From: Bdellovibrionales bacterium
GTDB taxonomy: Bacteria > Bdellovibrionota > Bdellovibrionia > Bdellovibrionales > JAMPXM01
Reading direction: 5' to 3'
Length of the DNA stretch: 12,307 bases
Assembly: GCA_005792225.1 (NCBI GenBank)
Contig: SXSP01000322.1
Coordinates: forward strand, 1 to 12,307
Shown here: positions 1-7,196 of the stretch, in pieces
Layout: each line of letters begins with the position of its first letter
Numbering within the stretch: position 1 is the stretch's first letter
Made by a program: the position numbers and the translations under genes
The notes under the pieces: generated by a model
What the model saw: the letters and a program-made list of their open reading frames with translations, nothing else
What the model was told of the DNA's origin: nothing
The model's database searches: none

Positions 1-270
1 ACTCGGGTTCCGCCGGGATCAAAATCATTTTTATTTATACAGGTTGAGCCTTACGAACTCCACCTAGGCGGCCTAGACCCGTGGCAATTTGCCACCGAGT
101 GCGCTTGTGTTTCACGTAGCGTGGAAAACCAAACAATGTTGTAGGTGCTTGTTTAGCTAGCGTCACCTTCCCCTAATTCGCTGGTATTTCAAACGACGGG
201 GTCGGACTCTGCTTCCTGAGGAGTCAAGTTCCAAGCGCTTTTAAGCCAACGAATCCAAGGAGGATATCTC
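1..270. other. non-coding leader region upstream of the barrel-protein gene
   Basis: No convincing gene is seen here. Plus frame 1 is open from the left edge to a TAG at 142-144, but its translation uses poor codons (tta, ata, cta) and looks like no protein I know. Plus frame 3 runs from the edge to a TGA at 45-47 and could be the last residues of an upstream gene, which cannot be decided from 14 codons. The region holds an A/T-rich patch (about 18-40), two perfect odd palindromes (64-76 and 81-95), an imperfect dyad around 109-128 (TTTCACG, tag, CGTG then a bulged G and AAA), and a GACTC/GAGTC inverted pair at 205-209 and 221-225. A strong Shine-Dalgarno (AAGGAGGA, 257-264) closes it. No near-consensus -35/-10 pair stands out, so the promoter of the next gene is not placed. 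Confidence 0.6.
64..95. promoter_or_regulatory. two adjacent perfect palindromes, candidate operator
   Basis: Positions 64-76 read CTAGGC-G-GCCTAG, a perfect dyad with 6-base arms around a single G. Positions 81-95 read GTGGCAA-T-TTGCCAC, a perfect dyad with 7-base arms around a single T. Their centres (70 and 88) are 18 bases apart. A one-base centre makes poor RNA hairpin loops but is common in binding sites for dimeric DNA-binding proteins. The site is about 175-205 bases upstream of the barrel-protein start, so it could regulate that gene or terminate or control something to the left. No regulator can be named. Confidence 0.35.
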
Positions 271-1449
271 ATGAAAAAAGCACTCGCGCTTCCCGTGTTC
301 TCAGTTGCTCTCATGGTGGGGCAATCCGCGCTCGCGGCGAATGTTTTCGTCGCGACGGCCCGAGGCGCCGATCTTGCGCGCGCCGATCAGGAAAAAATCA
401 CTGGCATGGTTCGTCGGTCCGTCGAGAACATGCCCGAGCACACTCTCGTCCAAAGCGAATCCGAAGCTGACTTCGTTTTGCAACCTGCGGTCGTTCGCCG
501 TGAAGAAGGTCAGATTCTTCGCATCGAAAAAACAAAAGACGGCGATCTGATTGCGGTCGCCGAGCAGCCCGTCGACATGGCCTCATCCAGCGCGAATGCG
601 CAGTCGGTCACCCAAACTGCGCTTCAGAGTGACACCTACGTCACTCAGGCCAACGCAGGGGGAAGCCGTCATCCCGCATCCGCTGAACAATCGGTTGCGA
701 GTGATTCGACGACTGCCAGCAGCGGACTCTCGGCTGATACCTCCGACACACGCACGATTCACAGCCAACCCGCGGCTTCATCCAACGTGACAACTGATTC
801 CGGCATGAGCGACGAGATGGCGGACATGGCGCCGACAACCGGGAGCCTCATGGATGACGACACAACGATGACCGATATGGCCGCCGACACGAGTGGGACC
901 GGAAGCGGAATGAGCAGCGGCTCTTCTCTCGACAGCACTTCGCAAGATGCGGGCGTTGCGGCGGGCGATGTTCGTGCTTCGAGCCCGAAAATCGCAAGCG
1001 GTATCCCCGGCTTCTTCCAAGTGGGTTTCGGACCGGCGTTTGCGATCGGCCTTGATTCAGACAACATCATGTACAACATCAATGCTTCGTATAACTACAA
1101 CATTAGCGAGCAGTTGACGGCGAAGGGCTTCGGCGACTTCAACTTCGGAACCGGCGCTGACTCCGCACAAATGATCAACCTCGGCGCCGCCGCCGAAGTT
1201 TATCCGCAGAACTTCCCGACGTTTGGCGACGCTCAACCGTACCTGATCGGTGATCTGGGTTACGGTTTCGCTCGCAATGCCGAGACAAATGCGACAGGTG
1301 ACGGTGTCACCGTAGGCGCGGGCGCGGGTTTCAAATTCGCCGCACGTCAACTCAACTGGGATATCAACGCACATTACGCGGTATTGACGACACAGATCGA
1401 TGGCAACACGCCGTCGGTTCTCGGCATCCGCGCGGCACTTAACTTTTAA
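271..1449 (+). CDS. secreted protein with C-terminal outer-membrane beta-barrel
   Basis: The 392-residue product starts with a signal peptide (MKKALALPVF, hydrophobic to about 20, likely cut after A22 or A23). Residues about 24-103 form a small folded domain containing the phrase SEADFVLQPAVVRREEGQIL, which resembles the alpha/beta domains (CsgG/TolB-like) seen in other periplasmic proteins. Residues about 104-240 are a low-complexity Ser/Thr/Ala linker that becomes rich in Asp and Met between 178 and 215. Residues about 247-392 show alternating aromatic and glycine strands (VGFGPAFAIG, NASYNYNISE, YLIGDLGYGF, GAGFKFAARQ) and end in Phe, the usual last residue of beta-barrel proteins inserted by BAM. 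The likely role is therefore a small outer-membrane barrel with a periplasmic domain; the actual function is unknown. The start is set by AAGGAGGA at 257-264. The next gene follows after 14 bases, so the two are probably co-transcribed. Confidence 0.85.
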   Translation: MKKALALPVFSVALMVGQSALAANVFVATARGADLARADQEKITGMVRRSVENMPEHTLVQSESEADFVLQPAVVRREEGQILRIEKTKDGDLIAVAEQPVDMASSSANAQSVTQTALQSDTYVTQANAGGSRHPASAEQSVASDSTTASSGLSADTSDTRTIHSQPAASSNVTTDSGMSDEMADMAPTTGSLMDDDTTMTDMAADTSGTGSGMSSGSSLDSTSQDAGVAAGDVRASSPKIASGIPGFFQVGFGPAFAIGLDSDNIMYNINASYNYNISEQLTAKGFGDFNFGTGADSAQMINLGAAAEVYPQNFPTFGDAQPYLIGDLGYGFARNAETNATGDGVTVGAGAGFKFAARQLNWDINAHYAVLTTQIDGNTPSVLGIRAALNF

Positions 1450-1463
1450 TCAGGGAGGCCATC

Positions 1464-2318
1464 ATGGCTGAAGTTTCAATTCATTCAAAAACAAGTTCAC
1501 GCACGCATCCACTCGAATCAGACGTAGCCCACATGCACGCGCTTGTCAGCTGGCGCGCGGTCGTTGCCGGACTACTGATCTCGTTCCTCACGATGGCGAT
1601 TCTGCTTTCACTCGGCATGGCGATGGGTGGAGTCGGCCTGAGCGACGGAACGAGCGCCCAGAACGCAGGTATCTTTACGGGCGTATGGTTCCTCGTCTCG
1701 GCTTTGATCTCGCTCTTTGCAGGTAGCTACTTCGCCGCCAGAATTTCGACGTTCCACACGAACCGGATCGGTTCGGCGCAGGGCCTCGTGATCGCGGCGT
1801 TGTTCTTCGGTCTCTTCCTCTGGCAATCGTTCGCCGCGATCGGCTGGGCAGGTCGAATGACCGGAAACGCAATCGGGGGTGCCGCCTCCGCCGTCAGCGG
1901 AGTCGCGAACCAAGCGGCCGACAATCCGACGGTTAACAAGATCGTTCAAAGTCAGCTGGGCGATCTGAATCTTCGTTCGGAACCGCAAACGGTCCTCAAC
2001 GGAATTGCTACCCGCATGCTGAGCGGTGACACGGAAGGTGCAAAGAACTATCTAGCTGCTCAAGCCGGGATTTCTCCGACCGAGGCGGACCGCCGAATCA
2101 CGGAACTTCGCACGCAAGTCGAACAAGCGACCGTGCAAGCTCGAGAGACAGCGGCCGGCGCCCTCCAGGCAACTGGCTGGACACTCTTTGCAACCCTGTT
2201 CCTCGGAACGGCGGCGGCAATCGGCGGTGGTGCGCTCGGTTCACTCGCGAACCTGCGCAAACCCCTCACTCGTGAGCAGCTCGACTCCGTCAGCCACTAC
2301 GAGACGGCACCCGTCTGA
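1464..2318 (+). CDS. four-helix inner-membrane protein, PhnA-like rhizobial type
   Basis: The 284-residue product has predicted membrane segments at about 31-55, 68-92, 105-127 and 236-262. A hydrophilic, helix-prone stretch of about 105 residues lies between the third and fourth. The N-terminal half (VSWRAVVAGL, then a Gly-rich helix, GVWFLVSALISLFAGSYFAARIS, then a third helix) resembles membrane proteins often annotated 'PhnA-like' in rhizobia; their function is unknown and has no proven link to phosphonates. The segment 208-230 (DRRITELRTQVEQATVQARETA) could form a short coiled coil. GGGAGG at 1453-1458 sits five bases before the ATG. It probably shares a transcript with the barrel-protein gene upstream, and a terminator follows directly, so the two make a closed unit. 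Confidence 0.8.
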   Translation: MAEVSIHSKTSSRTHPLESDVAHMHALVSWRAVVAGLLISFLTMAILLSLGMAMGGVGLSDGTSAQNAGIFTGVWFLVSALISLFAGSYFAARISTFHTNRIGSAQGLVIAALFFGLFLWQSFAAIGWAGRMTGNAIGGAASAVSGVANQAADNPTVNKIVQSQLGDLNLRSEPQTVLNGIATRMLSGDTEGAKNYLAAQAGISPTEADRRITELRTQVEQATVQARETAAGALQATGWTLFATLFLGTAAAIGGGALGSLANLRKPLTREQLDSVSHYETAPV

Positions 2319-2331
2319 TCTCGCCTCAAAT

Positions 2332-2361
2332 AAGCCCGCGCTCCAAACGAGGCGCGGGTTT
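2332..2361. terminator. bidirectional Rho-independent terminator
   Basis: CCCGCGC (2335-2341) pairs with GCGCGGG (2352-2358) around a 10-base loop. The stem extends outward through a G-T wobble and two A-T pairs (2332-2334 with 2359-2361). On the plus strand it is followed by TTTCTTCTC. On the minus strand the tail reads CTTATTT. It lies between two convergent genes (stops at 2318 and 2366) and can serve both. Confidence 0.8.
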
Positions 2362-2365
2362 CTTC

Positions 2366-2884
2366 TCACAACTCACGATAGTTGAGTTCCCCCAAGAAAT
2401 CCTTTTTGCCGAGGTCGATCCCGTTGTGGCGGAGAATCGCGTACGTCGTCGTCGAGTGAAAATAGAAGTTTGGAACCGCCATCTGAAGAGTCATCTCTCG
2501 CGCGGGTAAAGATTTTCCCGGCATGAAGTTGATCGCGATTGAGCGTTGTTCGGCTTCTGCGAACGACTCTGGCTTGAGCGTCTTGAGAAAGTCGATCGTC
2601 TTCTTCACACGCGCGGTGAGTTCTTCTAGCGTTTGTTCGTTATCCTCGTACTTCGGAGGCTCCTGACCCGTGAGCCTCGCTCCGATACCCTTGGCAACAT
2701 CAGTCGCGATCTGGACCTGTCGGATAAAATGCAGCTGATCCGGAGCCAGCCGCGCGTTCATGAGGTTCTTCGTATCGTATCTTTTGGTTTCGGCGTGCAC
2801 TCTTGCCTTGTCGAACCAAGTGAGCATGTTGCCCAGGACTTTAATGAACTGCGGAACGGTAATATCAAAATAGCTCAAAGCCAT
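2366..2884 (-). CDS. DUF1993 family protein
   Basis: The 172-residue soluble product resembles the DUF1993 family (DinB-like helical fold). The best evidence is the C-terminal phrase VPNFYFHSTTTYAILRHNG (137-155) followed by LGKKDFLGEL. The N-terminal half has a helical pattern and the phrase PDQLHFIRQVQIATDVAKG. Length matches the family. No signal peptide or membrane segment is seen, so it is probably cytoplasmic. Members have no settled function; many occur as stand-alone proteins in proteobacteria and fungi. GAGGAG (minus strand, 2891-2896) sits six bases before the ATG. The gene begins 30 bases after the lipoprotein gene on the same strand and likely shares its transcript, though the two products have no evident functional link. 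Confidence 0.85.
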   Translation of the reverse strand: MALSYFDITVPQFIKVLGNMLTWFDKARVHAETKRYDTKNLMNARLAPDQLHFIRQVQIATDVAKGIGARLTGQEPPKYEDNEQTLEELTARVKKTIDFLKTLKPESFAEAEQRSIAINFMPGKSLPAREMTLQMAVPNFYFHSTTTYAILRHNGIDLGKKDFLGELNYREL

Positions 2885-2914
2885 CCAAATCTCCTCGAAG
2901 GTTTGAGGCGGAGA

Positions 2915-5455
2915 TTAGAAAGGCTCGCAAACCAAGTCAAAGCGACGCTGATTCTCGAGGGCGTTTTTGACCTGCGTTACAAATGCGGCGGGATCAAACG
3001 CATCAGAATTTTCGGCGGCTTCACGAACCACGGCGGTGAAGTCGGGATTCGCGATCTTGCCACAACCGAAGAAGTCACTCAGGCGATTCACCGCATCCGG
3101 ATCGCTCGATGAGAGCTGAGTTCTCAAAACGTCTTTTTGCGCCTTCACGTGTTTTAAGAGCGCCATCTGTTTCTTCTGTCGATTCGCGATCGTGAATGCA
3201 CCGATGAGTTTAAGGATCTTCAATCGGTCCGCGCTTTCACGCCAGAGAAACCGACCCACGGTCCACACGCCGACACTTGCGAGATCCAACCAACTTGAAC
3301 TTGGTGGGACGCCGAACGTCAGAAGATACGAGAAGATCGTCTTTTGCATCGCTTCGGTGTCGGCGTGACCCGCGCCCATCTCTTGAAGCAGCCCTCTAAA
3401 TGTTGGAAAAGCCATCCAAACCTCATCCGTATCGAGGAGGCCGTCGCCATTCAGATCATGGTTCATGATGACGTTTTCTGTGTAATGAAGAATCGGCACC
3501 ATCGAGCGGAGCTCGGATGAGTCCACGGGCCGGGTCGAATCAAAACCCTTCGCTCGTCCCGCGCTCTCGAGCGCCTCGCGAAACTCCGCCTTTGTTTCTT
3601 CAGGAGCTCCCTCGTACCAGGCGACGAGCCCGGGAAGATTTTCGACGTAGCTTGAGAAGTTGGACCAAAATTTATCTCGGAAGCATTCCGCCGTGATTTT
3701 CGGCTTCTTAAAGACGTCAGTTTGCAGCGGTACGGCTTGGCACTCTTCGTCCATGAGCCAGGAGTCGTAGACATCATCGGCGATGAAGCTCCCACCCAAG
3801 GCGACGTGAAACCATTCGATGATTTCGTGGGTACTGACCCGTGGACGCCCGGTAGATGCCGAAGTAAAGATGCTGCTCTCCAAAAACGTTCGCGCACCCG
3901 CAGCCGTACTGCGCACGTCGATGAGATTTAAGTCGAGTCCGAGTTCGCGGATATCCCAATAAATCTCTACGATCTCCGCTTTCGTTAGCGAGGGGAAACG
4001 CAGCGTTTGCGGGCGAGGGTCATGGGTATAACCCCGAAAGATGAGCGACACCGCAGAACGAAGCGCATTAATCAACGTCATTCCGCGAAGAGAAATCTCG
4101 GGCAGTTTGGTCTCTGGCATGATCCAGAGGCGAGCCCGGGGATCACGAACGAGGACGCGTCCATGGGTCAGCAGGTGTGCGATCTCAGCCCGCGGACCGG
4201 AAGTCTTTCCGTCTTGGAACGAGGCTTTCACTTCCGCGACGGGAAGGAGCTTACGTTCGCCGAAGACGTGCAGAATCTCTCGCTGACCGGCGAACCAGTC
4301 CTGGAGACCTCTCCTGAGCAAATGAATCTGCGAGGAACCGAGGAACTTCGCCCTTTGATCGCGATCCGACTTGGTGTTCCCGTGAAGGATCTTACCCAAA
4401 ACCTTGGGAACCAAATCCTTTACGGTCGGCGCGCGAAGGCCCCAGTAAATCTCTTTTGATTTTTCATCGGCCATCGCATCGATGACGGCGTAGATCCTTT
4501 CGACCGGAATTCCGTTCGATCGCAGGCTATGGACGGCGACCATTGACATCAGGAGATCCAGCGCATCGTTTGCCAAAGACTCCGTGGCATCGATTTCGCT
4601 TTCAAGCCACTGATCGTTCGACATCGCGATAAACTTCGCGCGAATCGCGATGCCCCATGCGCGGGTGACGGACGTGAAGAACGTTGGCCATTCCGAAGAT
4701 ACGATAAACCGCGCCGAACCGCCGACGAGAATGCCTTTCGCGGCTTCCGCGAATGCGAGGAGCCTGGCTTCCTTGTTCTTCAACATGCCCAGCTTCAAGA
4801 GAAGGTTCAGGATGGAGTCGACATCGTACGCCGGCCTTCTAAAATCGGAATTCCTCATCTCTGACGCCAGCACGTCGCCGATCTTCGCGAGACTTTCACT
4901 CGCACGGATCGCGGCTTCTGCTTCAAGGCCATCGGCGGAGAAGAAGAGGGCTCCTGTATAAGGCGAAAGATCATCTAAATGGGGACGAAGGCGGAGCAGG
5001 AATTCTTTAACCCGATTCAGCTCGCCGCGCGTGAGACGATCCGGATAGCCACCAAACCAAGATTGTTTGATCTTAAGGATTTCTTCCACCCACTCCGAGG
5101 CGCTCGCCCCCGATTTCGATGGAAAATAGACATCAAAAAATCCGGAAAGTTCCGATCGCGACCAGCCCTCGCCGCTTCGACCGACGGTCTGTTCGGAGAA
5201 TTGATCCATTCCACGAACGAGGCAGTCGATCTGCGGCCCCATGCGAGGCTCGCCCGTACGCGCCCAGAGAGTCACGTTCTCCTTGAAGTGACTGAGACAT
5301 TCTTCCGTATTTTGCTTGAATTCGATGTTGAGTGTTTTGGCCTTGGATCCGAGAAAATAGCTGCAACCGCCGAGGCCACCAGCCACGGCCGCGAACGTGA
5401 AGATTGCGAGTAAAGCCGGGGCCCCTCGCTTAAATGTGAAAATCTTCGCCATCAT
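2915..5455 (-). CDS. large outer-membrane lipoprotein with an EF-hand
   Basis: The 846-residue product has a type II signal peptide: a charged start (MMAKIFTFKR), a hydrophobic stretch, and a lipobox L-G-G-C ending at Cys31. Ser at +2 argues for the outer membrane rather than inner-membrane retention. Residues 667-678 are a complete EF-hand loop (D-x-N-x-D-G-x-x-D-x-x-E, read DLNGDGLLDTDE), so calcium binding is likely. Other places have the 'S/T-x-x-E-hydrophobic' end of an EF-hand without a full loop: SRSELSGFF (99-107), LTRGELNRV (141-149) after a Gly-Gly turn, LTKAEIVEIY (490-499) and STHEIIEWF (541-549), which suggests degenerate repeats. The rest is mostly helical with conserved-looking Trp and Cys residues and matches no enzyme family I recognise. 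AGGA lies seven bases before the first of two tandem ATGs. It is the first gene of a minus-strand pair with the DUF1993-like gene. Similar giant lipoproteins are, to my knowledge, found in Bdellovibrio-type genomes, but the role is unknown. Confidence 0.8.
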   Translation of the reverse strand: MMAKIFTFKRGAPALLAIFTFAAVAGGLGGCSYFLGSKAKTLNIEFKQNTEECLSHFKENVTLWARTGEPRMGPQIDCLVRGMDQFSEQTVGRSGEGWSRSELSGFFDVYFPSKSGASASEWVEEILKIKQSWFGGYPDRLTRGELNRVKEFLLRLRPHLDDLSPYTGALFFSADGLEAEAAIRASESLAKIGDVLASEMRNSDFRRPAYDVDSILNLLLKLGMLKNKEARLLAFAEAAKGILVGGSARFIVSSEWPTFFTSVTRAWGIAIRAKFIAMSNDQWLESEIDATESLANDALDLLMSMVAVHSLRSNGIPVERIYAVIDAMADEKSKEIYWGLRAPTVKDLVPKVLGKILHGNTKSDRDQRAKFLGSSQIHLLRRGLQDWFAGQREILHVFGERKLLPVAEVKASFQDGKTSGPRAEIAHLLTHGRVLVRDPRARLWIMPETKLPEISLRGMTLINALRSAVSLIFRGYTHDPRPQTLRFPSLTKAEIVEIYWDIRELGLDLNLIDVRSTAAGARTFLESSIFTSASTGRPRVSTHEIIEWFHVALGGSFIADDVYDSWLMDEECQAVPLQTDVFKKPKITAECFRDKFWSNFSSYVENLPGLVAWYEGAPEETKAEFREALESAGRAKGFDSTRPVDSSELRSMVPILHYTENVIMNHDLNGDGLLDTDEVWMAFPTFRGLLQEMGAGHADTEAMQKTIFSYLLTFGVPPSSSWLDLASVGVWTVGRFLWRESADRLKILKLIGAFTIANRQKKQMALLKHVKAQKDVLRTQLSSSDPDAVNRLSDFFGCGKIANPDFTAVVREAAENSDAFDPAAFVTQVKNALENQRRFDLVCEPF

Positions 5456-5650
5456 TCAGGAATCCTAATGGCGGATGAGTTTGCAAGGGTGAGTCCAGGT
5501 GATTTCCCCCACGTTGAAATAGAGGACTATGAGCCCTGCAAAAACTCGTAGCCGACCGGAAGTCTTTACCTAGTAGCGCCACGCATCGGCCGGACGTAAA
5601 CTTCGGGCTCCATCTTGACGGAGGAATTCTGAACCGGTTTGCTCTTCGTC
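5456..5650. other. divergent intergenic region
   Basis: This gap separates the lipoprotein gene (leftward) from the PLA2-like gene (rightward) and must hold at least one promoter for each. On the plus strand TTGAAA at 5514-5519 is a fair -35 but has no good -10 at the right distance. A GGAGG at 5620-5624 is the only Shine-Dalgarno candidate for the rightward gene. A 14-codon ORF (5529-5573, two TAG stops in tandem) has a weak GAGG in front and is probably chance. No clear hairpin is seen. Confidence 0.5.
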
Positions 5651-6391
5651 ATGAAAGAAAAATTTCGCACTTTCATCTTCGCAGCTCTTCTCATCAACAT
5701 CGTAACGCTCGCTCGCGCGAACGCCTGCGAGCCGGTCGCTCAGCGAGGCGGCATACTCGTCGAGGAATGCGCGCTGACTTCGCAGGAAGTCTGGGCCCGC
5801 GTGACCGTAGCGGGCCGCGCCCGACGGCAAAAGCCAACGGTGTTCAACGCCCTCTTCGGGAGCAAGAGTCCTCTCTGGAAGCGAGTTTGGATTTCTGAAG
5901 GAGAGGGTCGGCTGACCATCGAAGAACAAGAATCACTTCGCTTACTGCTCGCGACGTCGAGCCCAAGATTCGCGCGTTCGAGTGCTTCGTCGTTCGTCGA
6001 TCTCCTGGCGAACTTCTTGGCTCCCGACACGGCCCTTGAAAATTTCGACGCGCAAACTCAAGGCGCAAGATGGCAGGCTGATTTTAGCAGACGCTGGACC
6101 ATGATCTGTGAATTCATCGGCCATCCGCGAGTTGCGACGTACACTCTGAGGGACTCGGCTCGCTCCACCCGATCTTCAACTTGGATTGTCGGAGATCCCG
6201 AGAGTGGTTGCCGTGGCCGGTGCGGTTTCGGCTGCGGCCAGGCGATTCCTCAATGGCGGTCGAAGCAGTACACGCAAGAGTGCCTTAACCATGATGCCTG
6301 CCATTCTGAAACGGGCGCGCAGCTCGGTGTTTGCGCGAGTGCCTTTTGGTCTGCGACCGCAAGTTATCTCTTCGCGCCCAATTGCGGATGA
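5651..6391 (+). CDS. secreted phospholipase A2-like cysteine-rich protein
   Basis: From the ATG at 5651 the product is 246 residues. It has a clear signal peptide (MKEKFRTFIFAALLINIVTL), probably cut near RANA just before the first Cys. The middle is unremarkable. The C-terminal 65 residues are Cys- and Gly-rich: CRGRCGFGCG, then YTQECLNHDACHSETG, then two further Cys. The C-x-x-H-D-x-C element matches the His-Asp catalytic signature of secreted phospholipase A2 folds, with disulphides bracketing the active site, so a secreted lipid-cleaving enzyme or toxin-like protein is plausible. A PLA2-type calcium loop is not obvious; the Gly-rich CGFGCG segment may stand in for it. An in-frame TTG at 5639 would add MLFV and lies 14 bases after GGAGG (5620-5624), whereas the ATG has no close Shine-Dalgarno, so the start is uncertain by 12 bases. 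The gene ends 10 bases before the Mut7-C gene. Confidence 0.75.
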   Translation: MKEKFRTFIFAALLINIVTLARANACEPVAQRGGILVEECALTSQEVWARVTVAGRARRQKPTVFNALFGSKSPLWKRVWISEGEGRLTIEEQESLRLLLATSSPRFARSSASSFVDLLANFLAPDTALENFDAQTQGARWQADFSRRWTMICEFIGHPRVATYTLRDSARSTRSSTWIVGDPESGCRGRCGFGCGQAIPQWRSKQYTQECLNHDACHSETGAQLGVCASAFWSATASYLFAPNCG

Positions 6392-6401
6392 CACTCACGA
6401 G

Positions 6402-7196
6402 ATGACTTCCGAACGACGAAGAAAAAGCGTTACAGTCGAAGCCTACGGCTCACTCTGCGATTTCATTGATCACGTCGAGAGTGAGCCTCACGACACGCGC
6501 GTTTGCCGAAAGAGTTTTTTCTTCGACACTTCGCAAACCGCTAAGGACGCCATCGAGAGCTCAGGTATCCCGCACCCGGAGGTCGATCTCCTTCTCGTCA
6601 ATGGAACTTCTCGTGGGTTCGATGCCGAAACCAATGACGGCGACCAAATTCAAGTTTATTCGCGCGAACACCCAGCGGTGCACCTTCACCCCTCTTATGT
6701 CAGGCCTGAGCCGCTCTCTGACATCAAGTTTCTGGTCGATGAGAATTCGGGAAAGCTCGCGAGCGCGCTCCTGTTACTTGGCTTCGATACGAAAATCGAT
6801 TCGCGCTTGAACGACGCCGATCTCGCGCGGATCTCGAATGCGGAAAAAAGAATTCTTCTCACCCGAGACATCGGTCTCCTTAAGAGATCACTCGTTGTTC
6901 ACGGATATTGGCTCAGGAGCGACAATCCTCGCGACCAAATCCTCACGATCGTGAGGCGCTATGACCTCTGGCCGATCGCACGACCCATCACGCGCTGTCT
7001 CGAGTGTAATTGTTTACTCCAGCCGGTCGCCAAAGAGGAAGTCGTGAACATCGTCCCACCCGTGGCGCATGCGACATATAACGAGTTCTTTCTCTGCCCA
7101 AATTGCGGAAAAGCGTTTTGGAAGGGCTCGCACTACCAGCGTATGCAGCTCTGGCTCGACGATCTCCGTGAAAGACTTAAAACAAAAGCTCACTGA
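6402..7196 (+). CDS. Mut7-C RNase domain protein with ubiquitin-like N-terminus
   Basis: The 264-residue product has three parts. Residues about 9-90 form a ubiquitin/ThiS-like beta-grasp domain (TVEAYGSLCDF; VDLLLVNGT; NDGDQIQVYS). Residues about 107-190 match the PIN-like Mut7-C domain: IKFLVDENSGKLASALLLLG, then RILLTRDIGLLKR, with Asp113 and Asp156 as likely metal ligands. Residues 199-235 hold a zinc ribbon (CLEC and CPNC), followed by the family's FWKGSHYQRM phrase. This layout is typical of bacterial 'Ub-Mut7-C/Mut7-C RNAse domain' proteins, predicted to be nucleases acting on RNA; the substrate is not established. The frame stays open back to an ATG at 6186, but that segment overlaps the preceding gene's Cys-rich domain and adds nothing to the family fold, so 6402 is chosen. 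The Shine-Dalgarno is weak; translational coupling to the gene 10 bases upstream is likely. Confidence 0.85.
   Translation: MTSERRRKSVTVEAYGSLCDFIDHVESEPHDTRVCRKSFFFDTSQTAKDAIESSGIPHPEVDLLLVNGTSRGFDAETNDGDQIQVYSREHPAVHLHPSYVRPEPLSDIKFLVDENSGKLASALLLLGFDTKIDSRLNDADLARISNAEKRILLTRDIGLLKRSLVVHGYWLRSDNPRDQILTIVRRYDLWPIARPITRCLECNCLLQPVAKEEVVNIVPPVAHATYNEFFLCPNCGKAFWKGSHYQRMQLWLDDLRERLKTKAH

Noticed and set aside
1..144. Open plus frame from the left edge, possible end of an upstream gene
   Set aside because: The codon choice is poor, the translation is unlike a protein end, and two palindromes sit inside it.
759..1082. 107-codon minus-strand ORF inside the barrel gene
   Set aside because: It is antisense to the low-complexity linker and barrel start, with no ribosome site and no independent support.
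4007..4459. 150-codon plus-strand ORF
   Set aside because: It lies wholly inside the lipoprotein gene on the other strand, has no Shine-Dalgarno and looks like no protein.
5529..5573. 14-codon ORF (MSPAKTRSRPEVFT) with tandem TAG stops in the divergent gap
   Set aside because: It has only a weak GAGG upstream, no attenuator-like hairpin after it and no amino-acid bias typical of a leader peptide.
6186..6401. N-terminal extension of the Mut7-C frame back to an ATG at 6186
   Set aside because: It overlaps the Cys-rich coding end of the preceding gene by about 200 bases, and its translation is not part of the beta-grasp fold; it is an out-of-frame shadow.
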